The notes beneath the pieces were generated by a model, which had not been told where the DNA came from, searched no databases, and was given only the letters and a program-made list of their open reading frames with translations. This document shows, piece by piece, positions 26,158-34,370 of a DNA stretch of 64,000 nt; within the stretch, counting starts at the first letter, position 1; every line of letters starts with the position of its first letter. This DNA is from Sphingobium fontiphilum (GTDB lineage: Bacteria; Pseudomonadota; Alphaproteobacteria; Sphingomonadales; Sphingomonadaceae). The DNA lies in NCBI RefSeq assembly GCF_014196635.1, contig NZ_JACIEB010000004.1, forward strand, positions 248,001 through 312,000, read 5' to 3'. Both the position numbers and the translations under genes were made by a program.

Positions 26158-28443
26158 TCAGTCGCGCGGGCGCAACATGCCGGGCGACACGAAGCCGATG
26201 GGGTCGACCTGCATCGCGCTTTGCTTCAGCTTCGCGCGGATTTCTCCATATTCCCGCTCCATTTCGGGCGTGACGGAAGCGCGGGTGTCGGCCAGCGCAG
26301 CGTCGAAATCGGCCTGCGTCACCGTCTCGACGTCCAGCGACCGGCGCAGCGCGCTCAGGCCCGCGCGGCGCACCAGATCCTCCAGATCCGCGCCGGTGAA
26401 ATGGTCCGTCGCCGCCGCCAGCGCGTCGAGATCGACATCCTCGCTTACCGGCATCTTGCTCATATGGATGCCCAATATGCGCCGCCGTCCAGCCTCGTCG
26501 GGCACGGGCACATAGATCAGCTCGTCGAAGCGGCCGGGGCGCAGCAAAGCCGGGTCGATCAGGGTCGGCCGGTTGGTCGCGCCGATCACCACGACGGACT
26601 GCAATTCCTCCAGCCCGTCCATCTCGGCAAGGATGGTGTTCACCACCCGCTCCGTCACCGCCGGTTCGCCCAAGCCCCCGCCGCGCGCGGGGACCAGGCT
26701 GTCGAGTTCGTCGATGAAGATGACGGTCGGCGCCACCTGCCGCGCGCGGGCGAACAGCCGGGCGATCTGCTGCTCGCTTTCGCCATACCATTTGGACAGC
26801 AGGTCGCTCGATTTGGTGGCGATGAAATTGGCCTGCGCCTCGCGCGCGACCGCCTTCGCCAGCAATGTCTTGCCGGTGCCCGGCGGCCCATAGAGCAGGA
26901 AGCCCTTGGCCGGGCGGATGCCCAGGCGACGGAAGGCCTGCGGGTTTCTGAGCGGCAGTTCGACCCCCTCCTTCAACCGCATCTGCGCGTCGTCCAGGCC
27001 GCCTATATCGGACCAGCCGATATTGGGCGCCTGCACCATCACCTCGCGCATCGCCGATGGCTGCACGCGCTTGATCGCGGCCAGAAAATCGTCGCGCGTG
27101 ACGCTCAGTTCGTCCAGCGCTTCGGGCGGGATGGTGCCATCGTCCAGATTGAGGCGCGGCATGAACCGGCGCACCGCCTCGATCGCGGCTTCGCGCGTCA
27201 GGGCGGACAGGTCCGCGCCGACAAAGCCGTAAGTGGTGCGCGCCAGTTCATTGAGGTCGACGCCCGGATCGAGCGGCATGCCGCGCGTATGGATGCCCAA
27301 TATCTCGCGCCGCCCGCGTTCGTCGGGCACGCCGACGATGATTTCGCGGTCGAACCGGCCGGGACGCCGCAGCGCCTCGTCAATCGCCTCCGGCCGGTTG
27401 GTCGCCGCGATCACCACCAGATTGGTGCGCGGCTCCAGCCCGTCCATCAGCGTCAGCAACTGGGCGACCAGCCGCTTCTCCGTCTCGCCGGTCACCTGGC
27501 CCCGCTTGGGCGCGATCGAATCGATCTCGTCGATGAACAATATGGAGGGCGCGGCCTTGGCCGCCTCCTCGAATATCTCGCGCAGCTTCTTTTCCGATTC
27601 GCCATAGGCCGATCCGACGATCTCCGGCCCGTTGATCAGAAAAAATTCCGCCTCCGATTCATTGGCGACCGCGCGGGCGAGGCGGGTCTTGCCGGTGCCC
27701 GGCGGACCGTGGAGCAGCACGCCGCGCGGCGGATCGACGCCCAGCCGCCGGAACAGTTCGGGGTAGCGCAGCGGCAATTCCACCATTTCGCGCAACTGGT
27801 CGATGGTTTCGGCCATGCCGCCGACATCGTCATAGGTGACGTCCGCCCGCCGCGCCTCGCGCGGCTCCTCATATTCGGCGCGCAATTCGACTTCGGTTTC
27901 GGCGCTGATCTCGACAATGCCCTTGGGCGTGGTCGACACCACGACCAGCCGGATTTCCTGAAGCGCATAGGCGGGCGCCGCCAGCATCTGGCGCAGATGG
28001 GCGGGCATGTCGGCCCGGTCGACCTGTTGCTGCCCCGCCGTGGCGACGACATCGCCGGCGGTCAGCGGCCGTTTGAAAAAGACGCGCTTCAATGCCTCGG
28101 GATTGCCCTGGAGCCGCAAATTATCTTGTGCGGGTGCGAACACGACGCGCTGCGCCGGGCGCGGATCAATGCGGTTGATGGCGACGAAATCGCCCGATCC
28201 GACGCCGGCGTTGGCGCGTTGCAGGCCGTCCAGCCGGATCACGTCCAGCCCTTCGTCCTCCTTATAGGGGCGAACCACGCGCGCGGGCGTGCTGCGCTTG
28301 CCCACGATCTCGATCGCGTCGCCTTCGCTCAGCGAAAGCTGGGCCATGACCGCGACCGGTATGCGCGCAAGGCCGCGTCCCGCATCTTCCGGTCGGGCGT
28401 TGGCCACCTGTATCCGGCGCTGTTCCTGTTCCTGATCGGCCAT
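26158..28443 (-). CDS. CDC48/p97-family AAA ATPase
   Basis: A 761-residue protein with the full CDC48 layout: an N-terminal double-psi barrel-like domain (residues 1-about 190), D1 with GPPGTGKT near residue 240 and FIDEIDSIAPKR, and D2 with GPPGTGKT near 518 and FIDELDSLVPARGGG. AATNRPEAIDEALRRPGRFDREI in D1 and GATNRP...DPALLRPGRFDELIYVP in D2 are second-region-of-homology elements with arginine fingers. It should act as a hexameric unfoldase. This family is archaeal/eukaryotic in origin and occurs in a minority of bacteria; substrate adaptors are unknown here. GAGGA precedes ATG 28443. A directional terminator lies 78 bases upstream. Confidence 0.93.
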   Translation of the reverse strand: MADQEQEQRRIQVANARPEDAGRGLARIPVAVMAQLSLSEGDAIEIVGKRSTPARVVRPYKEDEGLDVIRLDGLQRANAGVGSGDFVAINRIDPRPAQRVVFAPAQDNLRLQGNPEALKRVFFKRPLTAGDVVATAGQQQVDRADMPAHLRQMLAAPAYALQEIRLVVVSTTPKGIVEISAETEVELRAEYEEPREARRADVTYDDVGGMAETIDQLREMVELPLRYPELFRRLGVDPPRGVLLHGPPGTGKTRLARAVANESEAEFFLINGPEIVGSAYGESEKKLREIFEEAAKAAPSILFIDEIDSIAPKRGQVTGETEKRLVAQLLTLMDGLEPRTNLVVIAATNRPEAIDEALRRPGRFDREIIVGVPDERGRREILGIHTRGMPLDPGVDLNELARTTYGFVGADLSALTREAAIEAVRRFMPRLNLDDGTIPPEALDELSVTRDDFLAAIKRVQPSAMREVMVQAPNIGWSDIGGLDDAQMRLKEGVELPLRNPQAFRRLGIRPAKGFLLYGPPGTGKTLLAKAVAREAQANFIATKSSDLLSKWYGESEQQIARLFARARQVAPTVIFIDELDSLVPARGGGLGEPAVTERVVNTILAEMDGLEELQSVVVIGATNRPTLIDPALLRPGRFDELIYVPVPDEAGRRRILGIHMSKMPVSEDVDLDALAAATDHFTGADLEDLVRRAGLSALRRSLDVETVTQADFDAALADTRASVTPEMEREYGEIRAKLKQSAMQVDPIGFVSPGMLRPRD

Positions 28444-28520
28444 GGCGATCCTCGTTCCTGCTGCTTTGTGGCCTGTAGGTAGGAACGGATCGGCCCGGGT
28501 GTAAGACCCTATCGGCGCAC

Positions 28521-28556
28521 AAAAAAAAGGGCCGACGCGAACGCCGGCCCGGAAGT
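28521..28556 (-). terminator. Intrinsic terminator, minus strand, upstream of CDC48 gene
   Basis: Read on the minus strand, GGGCCGGCG pairs with CGTCGGCCC around a TTCG loop (plus-strand 28529-28550), followed by eight T residues (28528 to 28521). One pair is G-U in the minus-strand RNA but would be A-C in the plus-strand RNA, so the hairpin is directional. No minus-strand gene precedes it, so it ends either a small RNA or an attenuated CDC48 leader. Confidence 0.75.
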
Positions 28557-28580
28557 TTTAGGAGAGGATGCCTGAAAGGC
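28521..28580 (-). ncRNA. Candidate small RNA or attenuated leader of the CDC48 gene
   Basis: On the minus strand a TATAGA box (28591 to 28586) would start an RNA near 28580 that ends at the T-run at 28521, about 60 bases. A -35 element is weak. Before the terminator stem the RNA has a probably single-stranded, C/U-rich stretch with CCTCTCCT, able to pair with Shine-Dalgarno sequences, a feature known in several alphaproteobacterial Hfq-dependent small RNAs. Upstream, CTGCAG lies inside the imperfect repeat GCACTGC...GCAAGTGC, a possible regulator site. The rest of the 332-base gap (28444-28775) shows no gene. The alternative, a leader read through into the ATPase gene, is equally open. Confidence 0.42.
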
Positions 28581-28775
28581 CTTTTCTATATGCACTGCAG
28601 CATGATATTTCGCAAGTGCAAAATTTGATCGGGCCGTTGCCCATATTGCATCTTGCCTTGTGCGCGACTTTTCAGGATCATGCGCGGCAGGATGAAGGAA
28701 CGGGCTTGATTGCGTAACGATAAGCAGGAATGACGCGACGCAACAGCCAGAAGGCTTCGGATTGAAAAGACGGAA

Positions 28776-29657
28776 ATGCGACGTTTACCGCCCCTGACGG
28801 CCCTGGAGGCCTTTGTTCAGGTCGCGCGCCTTGGTTCGGTCAAGGCGGCGGCGGAAGAACTTGCCTTGTCGACTCCGGCGCTCAGCCGCCGTGTGCAGGC
28901 GCTCGAGCGGTTCATTGGCCGCCCGCTGTTCGATCGCAAGCATCAGGCGCTGGAAATCAATGCGGAGGGGCAGCGGCTGCTGGAGGAGCTGGCGCCCGCG
29001 CTCGACGCGATGAGCCAGGCGCTGGAAAATATCCAGAATGGCGGCAACCAGTTGCGGCTGCGGCTGGCGGTCATGCCCCTGTTCGCGACCCAGCGGCTCT
29101 TCCCGCATCTGGGGCGACTGCGCCAGATGCACCCGCAACTTCACCTCGACATCGAAACCACGCCTCACGCCGTCGCGCGCCTGGGCGAGGGGCTGGATGC
29201 CGCGATCGTGCTGGCGAAGGATATCGACCCGGCGCTCTACGCCCACGAACTGGATCGCGACGAAGTCTATCTGATCGGTGCGAAGGCGCTGGCGGAAGGG
29301 CCGCATGTTCTGGCCAACCCGGCGGATCTGGCGGGCCAGACCGTGCTTCTCCACCGCGACATGGCGCTGGCGTTCGAAGCCTGGAAGGAAGCGGTCAACC
29401 TGCCCGACCTGCAACCAGCCGCCATCGACAGCTATGATTCGGGCCAGTTGATGCTGGAGGCGGCGGCGCAGGGGCTGGGGGTTGCGGTCATGCACAGCAG
29501 CCATTTCCGCGAAGCGGCCGATCCCCGGCTGGTGCGCCTTTTGCCGACCACTTCGGTTGAAAGTCCCTATCGCTATTTCTTCGTCTGCCGCCCGCGCGCG
29601 CTGCAGACGCGGGCTGTTCACCTGTTCCGCGACTGGCTGATCGCCGCCGATATTTGA
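28776..29657 (+). CDS. LysR-family transcriptional regulator
   Basis: 293 residues. The N-terminal winged helix (residues 1-62) reads LPPLTALEAFVQVARLGSVKAAAEELALSTPALSRRVQALERFIGRPLFDRK, the classic LysR/GcvA-like form. The C-terminal part is a LysR substrate-binding domain (RLRLAVMPLFATQRLFPHLGRL, then AAAQGLGVAVM). It is GcvA-like at the N-terminus; the effector is unknown. It is not divergent from an obvious target: the upstream minus-strand gene is the CDC48 ATPase, 332 bases away. Confidence 0.9.
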   Translation: MRRLPPLTALEAFVQVARLGSVKAAAEELALSTPALSRRVQALERFIGRPLFDRKHQALEINAEGQRLLEELAPALDAMSQALENIQNGGNQLRLRLAVMPLFATQRLFPHLGRLRQMHPQLHLDIETTPHAVARLGEGLDAAIVLAKDIDPALYAHELDRDEVYLIGAKALAEGPHVLANPADLAGQTVLLHRDMALAFEAWKEAVNLPDLQPAAIDSYDSGQLMLEAAAQGLGVAVMHSSHFREAADPRLVRLLPTTSVESPYRYFFVCRPRALQTRAVHLFRDWLIAADI

Positions 29658-29722
29658 GGGGGGCCGCCAGCCTCCCGTGAAAATCTTTGCCGCGCCCTTA
29701 ACCTTGTCGTTCTGCTGTCGTT

Positions 29723-30889
29723 ATGACGGGCATGGCAAACGCGACATCATCTTCCGCCAATGCGCAGCATGGACTGACCGACCGCCTGACGCGGTGGGCA
29801 AGGGGGCTTTCAGGCAAGAGCGAGGATGAACCCGAGCCGGGGCCGCCGGCGCGCAACGCCAACAATTCGATGATGCGCGAAATCAATCGCCGCCGCCAGC
29901 TATACAGCGACATCGGCGATTTCCTGTTCGCCCACGACCTTGATCTGACCCCGCTCAATTTCAGCGTCGCGCTGGATTATATGACCGGCGCCAATATCGG
30001 TGTGGAAAAGGCGATCAAGGCGGTGCTGATGGAGCGCGGCAAGATCACCAACGGCTGGGTCGAAAGCGTCGTCGCCGAACAGCGCGCCGACGAAGTGACG
30101 CCCGAATCGCTCGCGACCATGCTCGACAAGGTCGAGGAAAATCTTGCCCAGTTCGGCGGTCTCGTCCACGAATCGCGCAATTCGGCCAAGGATTATGGCG
30201 CCGCCCTGCAGGAACAGGCCAAGGGTCTGGCCGATGGCGAGAATGCCGCTCCGGTGCTGTCGCGACTGGTCAACCTGACCCGGTCGATGGTTGAAAAGAC
30301 CCGCCAGGTCGAAAACCAGATGCGCGAAAGCCAGAAGCAGACGCAGGCGCTCAAATCCAGCCTGGAAAGCGCGCGCCGCGCCGCCGAACATGACCATCTG
30401 ACCGGGCTCCCCAACCGCCGGGCCTTCGAATCGGTGCTGAAGGAAGAATTGCTGCTCGCCCAGGCCCAGGGCGAACAGATCAGCGTCGCCTTTTGCGACA
30501 TTGACCATTTCAAGATCATCAACGACACCCACGGCCATGACACGGGCGATCGGGTGCTGAAATTCGTCGCCGGGTTGCTGGCGAAGGTGTCGAACGACCG
30601 TTGCCATGTCGCTCGCCATGGCGGCGAGGAGTTCGTGATGCTGTTCCGGGGCAAGACCGCGCCGGAAGCGTGCGAACTGGTCGACGGGGTGCGCGCCGAT
30701 CTCGCCAGCCGCAACCTGGTCAACCGCTCGAACGGCGAACGCATGGAAAAGATCAGCTTTTCAGCAGGCGTCGCCAATGTCCACGCCTATGAAGACCCGC
30801 GCGCCGCGCTCAAGGCCGCTGATCGCGCGCTTTATCTGGCCAAGGAACATGGCCGCAACCGCGTCTATCTGGCGGCCGACGCCGACTGA
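29723..30889 (+). CDS. GGDEF diguanylate cyclase
   Basis: 388 residues, predicted cytosolic. The C-terminal GGDEF domain (about residues 220-385) has DHLTGLPNRRAFE, DIDHFKIINDTHGHDTGDRVL and the active-site GGEEF at residues 300-304, so it should make cyclic di-GMP. The four residues where the RxxD inhibitory site would lie read NDRC, so product feedback through that site is not expected. The N-terminal 200 residues are helical with a coiled coil at about 175-215 and no recognised sensor domain. It is convergent with phoB (six bases). ATG 29732 is an alternative start. Confidence 0.92.
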   Translation: MTGMANATSSSANAQHGLTDRLTRWARGLSGKSEDEPEPGPPARNANNSMMREINRRRQLYSDIGDFLFAHDLDLTPLNFSVALDYMTGANIGVEKAIKAVLMERGKITNGWVESVVAEQRADEVTPESLATMLDKVEENLAQFGGLVHESRNSAKDYGAALQEQAKGLADGENAAPVLSRLVNLTRSMVEKTRQVENQMRESQKQTQALKSSLESARRAAEHDHLTGLPNRRAFESVLKEELLLAQAQGEQISVAFCDIDHFKIINDTHGHDTGDRVLKFVAGLLAKVSNDRCHVARHGGEEFVMLFRGKTAPEACELVDGVRADLASRNLVNRSNGERMEKISFSAGVANVHAYEDPRAALKAADRALYLAKEHGRNRVYLAADAD

Positions 30890-30895
30890 TACGGC

Positions 30896-31597
30896 TCAGG
30901 CCGCCCCTTCGGTATCCAGCGCGTAACCGGCCGATCGCACGGTGCGGATGATGTCGTGGAAATGGCCATCCGCATTGATCGCCTTGCGCAGGCGGCGGAT
31001 GTGGACGTCCACGGTGCGCAGCTCGATGTCGCTGTCCTGCCCCCACACGCTGTCGAGCAGCCGCTCGCGCGAAAAGACCCAGCCGGGATGCTCCAGAAAA
31101 TGCTTGAGCAGCCGGAACTCGGTCGGCCCGAGCGGAATGACCTGACCGCCGCGCCGCACCTTGTGCCCCACCGTATCCATCTCGACATCGGCAAAGGTCA
31201 GCGTCTCGCCGGCCAGCGCCGGGCGCACCCGGCGCAGCACAGCGCCGACGCGGGCGACCAGTTCGCGCGGTGAAAAGGGCTTGGTCACATAATCGTCGGC
31301 GCCGGTTTCCAGGCCGCGCACGCGATCCTCTTCCTCCCCACGCGCGGTCAGCATGATGATCGGCACATTGGCGGTGCCGGTCATGCGGCGCAGACGGCGG
31401 CACACCTCGATCCCCGACAGGCTTTCGACCATCCAGTCGAGCAGCACGATGTCGGGCACATTTTCCTGCGCCAGCAGCAGCGCCTCTTCGCCGTCCACCG
31501 TGTGGATGACCTCGAAATCCTCGCGCTTGAAATGCCAGATCAGCAGTTCGGCGAGCGCTGCGTCATCCTCGACCAGCAACATTTTGGCCCGGTTCAT
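30896..31597 (-). CDS. phoB: Phosphate regulon response regulator PhoB
   Basis: PhoB activates Pho-box promoters under phosphate limitation. The 233-residue protein has a receiver domain with the phosphoacceptor Asp in DIVLLDWMVESLSGIEVCRRL and Lys in YVTKPFSPREL, and a C-terminal OmpR/PhoB winged helix ending RTVRSAGYALD. WMVESLSG (W-M-P-..-SG in the family) is typical of PhoB. It is the last gene after pstSCAB-phoU, so the regulator is made with the transporter it controls. The sensor kinase phoR is not in the window. Confidence 0.94.
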   Translation of the reverse strand: MNRAKMLLVEDDAALAELLIWHFKREDFEVIHTVDGEEALLLAQENVPDIVLLDWMVESLSGIEVCRRLRRMTGTANVPIIMLTARGEEEDRVRGLETGADDYVTKPFSPRELVARVGAVLRRVRPALAGETLTFADVEMDTVGHKVRRGGQVIPLGPTEFRLLKHFLEHPGWVFSRERLLDSVWGQDSDIELRTVDVHIRRLRKAINADGHFHDIIRTVRSAGYALDTEGAA

Positions 31598-31603
31598 GGC
31601 GGC

Positions 31604-32296
31604 TTACTCCTCGATCTCGGACGGGCCGCGCTCGCGCTCCGGCAGGCTGTTGCCGGTCGCGGCATAATAGACCATCTCGGCCACATTGGTCGCCTGGTCG
31701 CCGATCCGCTCGATATTCTTGGCGACGAACAACAGATGCGCGCACTCGCTGATCGTCTTGGGATTTTCGACCATATAGGTCACCAGCGTGCGGAAGACGC
31801 TGTTGTAGAAATCGTCGACCACCGTGTCGCGCTCGACCACCGCGACGGCGAGGTCCGGGTCGCGCGCGGCAAAGGCGTTGAGCGCGTCCTGCACCATCTC
31901 GCCCGCAACCTGTCCCATCGACGGCAGCAGCGAAATCGGCTCCAGCGTCCGCTTGTTGACGGCGATGATCGGCACGCGCTTGGCGATATTCTTGGCGTAA
32001 TCGCCGATCCGCTCGACCACGGCCACGATCTTCAGCGCGGCGATCACGTCGCGCAGGTCGTTGGCCATGGGCGCGCGCAGGGCGATGATCTGGATGACCA
32101 GCTTCTCGACCTCCGCCTCGATGGCGTCGATGCGCTTGTCTTCGGCCACCACCTGCGCCGCCAGTTCCCTGTCGTGCCGCTGCAACGCCAGCATCGCCTT
32201 TTCAATGGCGGCTTCCGCGCGTCCGCCCATTTCGGCGATCAGCCCGCGCAGCGTGTCGATTTCCTCGTCAAAGGCCTTGATCGTATGTTCAGCCAT
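31604..32296 (-). CDS. phoU: Phosphate transport regulator PhoU
   Basis: PhoU links the Pst transporter to the PhoR kinase and represses the Pho regulon when phosphate is plentiful. The 230-residue, all-helical protein starts MAEHTIKAFDEEIDTLRGLIAEMGG and holds two copies of the metal-binding pattern (D....IE..IGD.A.NIA): IVAVVERIGDYAKNIAKR at about residues 93-110 and FVAKNIERIGDQATNVAEM near the C-terminus. It lies six bases upstream of phoB and 32 downstream of pstB. Confidence 0.95.
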   Translation of the reverse strand: MAEHTIKAFDEEIDTLRGLIAEMGGRAEAAIEKAMLALQRHDRELAAQVVAEDKRIDAIEAEVEKLVIQIIALRAPMANDLRDVIAALKIVAVVERIGDYAKNIAKRVPIIAVNKRTLEPISLLPSMGQVAGEMVQDALNAFAARDPDLAVAVVERDTVVDDFYNSVFRTLVTYMVENPKTISECAHLLFVAKNIERIGDQATNVAEMVYYAATGNSLPERERGPSEIEE

Positions 32297-32328
32297 GTCT
32301 CGTCTCTCCGCCCGGATCGGCCCGCAAA

Positions 32329-33117
32329 TCAGCCATAACGCCCGGTGATATAATCCTTGGTCCGCTCCTGGCGCGGATTGGTGAAGATGTCGGTGGTGAC
32401 GCCATATTCGACCAGGTCGCCCAGGTGAAAAAAGGCCGTGCGCTGCGACACGCGGGCAGCCTGCTGCATGTTATGGGTCACGATGACGATCGCATATTTG
32501 CCGCGCAATTCGTGGATCAGCTCCTCGATCTTGGCGGTGGCGATGGGGTCCAGCGCCGAACAGGGTTCGTCCATCAGGATGACTTCGGGCTCCACCGCGA
32601 TGGCGCGGCCGATGCACAGCCGCTGCTGCTGGCCGCCCGAGAGGGCGGTGCCGCTGTCATGCAGCCGGTCCTTCACCTCTTCCCACAGACCCGCGCGGCG
32701 CAGCGACCTTTCGACGATGATGTCCAGATCCGCCTTCGACGCCGCCAGCCCATGGATGCGCGGGCCATAGGCGATGTTTTCGTAGATCGACTTGGGGAAG
32801 GGGTTGGGCTTCTGGAACACCATGCCGACGCGCGCGCGCAACTGCACCACGTCCATGCTGGAGGCATAGATATCCTCGCCGTCCAGCGTGATCGTGCCTT
32901 CCACCCGCGCGCTCGCCACGGTGTCGTTCATGCGGTTCAGCGTCCGCAGGAAGGTCGACTTGCCGCAACCCGACGGGCCGATGAAGGCGGTGACATTGTC
33001 CATGTCGACGTCGATGGACACGCCCTTGATCGCTTCCTTCGCCCCATAGAAAACCTTGACGTCGCGGGCCGACATCTTGGGGTTGGCGGGCATCAGGGAT
33101 TTTTGTTCTTCGGTCAT
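32329..33117 (-). CDS. pstB: Phosphate ABC transporter ATP-binding protein PstB
   Basis: PstB is the ATPase of the high-affinity phosphate importer. The 262-residue protein shows Walker [10 protein letters not shown], the PstB-typical [26 protein letters not shown], signature [14 protein letters not shown], Walker [14 protein letters not shown] and [13 protein letters not shown] 33117 lies eight bases after the pstA stop; a GTG at 33132 overlaps it. Encoded with pstS, pstC, pstA and phoU. Confidence 0.96.
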   Translation of the reverse strand: MTEEQKSLMPANPKMSARDVKVFYGAKEAIKGVSIDVDMDNVTAFIGPSGCGKSTFLRTLNRMNDTVASARVEGTITLDGEDIYASSMDVVQLRARVGMVFQKPNPFPKSIYENIAYGPRIHGLAASKADLDIIVERSLRRAGLWEEVKDRLHDSGTALSGGQQQRLCIGRAIAVEPEVILMDEPCSALDPIATAKIEELIHELRGKYAIVIVTHNMQQAARVSQRTAFFHLGDLVEYGVTTDIFTNPRQERTKDYITGRYG

Positions 33118-33125
33118 GGGATCGG

Positions 33126-34370
33126 TTACCACCGTCGTTCAAATTTGTTGCGGAGATAGATGGCGAGGCCGTTCATCGCGAGCAGGAAGACCAGCAGCAC
33201 GATGATCGCCGCCGACGTCTTTTCCACAAAGCCCTTCGACACTTCGTCGGACCACAGGAAGATTTGCACCGGCAGCACGGTCGCGGGATCAGTGACGCCG
33301 CCGGGCGGCGTCGCGATGAAGGCGCGCATGCCGATCATCAGCAGCGGCGCGGTTTCGCCCAGCGCGCGCGCCATGCCGATGATGGTGCCGGTCAAAATGC
33401 CGGGCAGGGCCAGGGGCAGGACATGGTGGAACACCACCTGCACCGGTGAAGCGCCGATGCCCAGCGCCGCGTCGCGGATGCTGGGCGGCACCGCCTTGAT
33501 CGCGTTGCGCCCGGCGATGACGATGACCGGCATGGTCATCAGCGCCAGCGTCAATCCGCCCACCAGCGCGGCGGATCGCGGCATGTGCAGCAGGTTGAGG
33601 AAGATCGACAGGCCGAGCAGGCCGAAGATGATGGAGGGAACGGCGGCCAGATTGTTGATCGACACCTCGATAATGTCGGTCACCCAGTTCTTGCGCGCAT
33701 ATTCCTCCAGATAGAGGGCGGTGGCGACGCCGATGGGGAAGCTGAGGATCAGCGTCACGAACATCGTCAGCAACGATCCCTTGAACGCGCCCCAGATGCC
33801 GACCTGCGCCGGATCGGTGCCGTCGCTGCCGGTCAGGAAGCCCCAGTTGAAACCGGTGCTCAGCATGCCCGCCTTGTCCAGCCGGTCGACGGCGGCCTCG
33901 GCGTCGGGCGTTCCGTCGCCCTTGGCGGCCAGGTCGATGGCCGTGGCGGCGGGGACATGGATGGTCGCCGTCTGGCTCAAAATCCTGGGGTCGGCCCTAA
34001 TCGCGTCGCGGATCGCGGTCCAGGCGGTGGGCGCCAGCAACGCCTCGCTGTCCGGACCCAGCGCCTTGTCAGCGATGGCCGCCGTCACCATCGGCAGGTT
34101 GGCGTTGGCCAATGCCTGATCGGTGATGGCGTCGGGATCAAGCACCAGCGGCGAGGCCGGGAAATCGACTTTCAGCGCGATCTGCGTGCTGGTGAAGCCG
34201 CGCAGGCCGTTGCCCATCATGCTGCCCAGCAGGAAGGCGAGGAAGGCGACCGACAGCAGCACGGCGGCCAGACCCGCCAGCCTGAAGCGGCGCTCGGCGG
34301 CGTAGCGGCGGGCGATCCGGCGCTGCATCGCGTCCGACTTCCAGTCGGTGGGATTGCGGGTCGTGGTCAC
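33126..34370 (-). CDS. pstA: Phosphate ABC transporter permease PstA
   Basis: PstA is one of two membrane subunits of the phosphate importer. At 414 residues it is longer than enteric PstA because of an N-terminal extension with one membrane segment (about 29-49) and a periplasmic domain, the form common in alphaproteobacteria (DUF3333-type). The permease core has the EAA loop region [27 protein letters not shown] and [10 protein letters not shown]. Its start overlaps the pstC stop by four bases, and pstB follows closely. Confidence 0.94.
   Translation of the reverse strand: MTTTRNPTDWKSDAMQRRIARRYAAERRFRLAGLAAVLLSVAFLAFLLGSMMGNGLRGFTSTQIALKVDFPASPLVLDPDAITDQALANANLPMVTAAIADKALGPDSEALLAPTAWTAIRDAIRADPRILSQTATIHVPAATAIDLAAKGDGTPDAEAAVDRLDKAGMLSTGFNWGFLTGSDGTDPAQVGIWGAFKGSLLTMFVTLILSFPIGVATALYLEEYARKNWVTDIIEVSINNLAAVPSIIFGLLGLSIFLNLLHMPRSAALVGGLTLALMTMPVIVIAGRNAIKAVPPSIRDAALGIGASPVQVVFHHVLPLALPGILTGTIIGMARALGETAPLLMIGMRAFIATPPGGVTDPATVLPVQIFLWSDEVSKGFVEKTSAAIIVLLVFLLAMNGLAIYLRNKFERRW

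Noticed and set aside
26134-28482. 782-codon plus-strand frame opposite the CDC48 gene
   Set aside because: Antisense to a protein with intact AAA motifs; composition is typical of a shadow frame.
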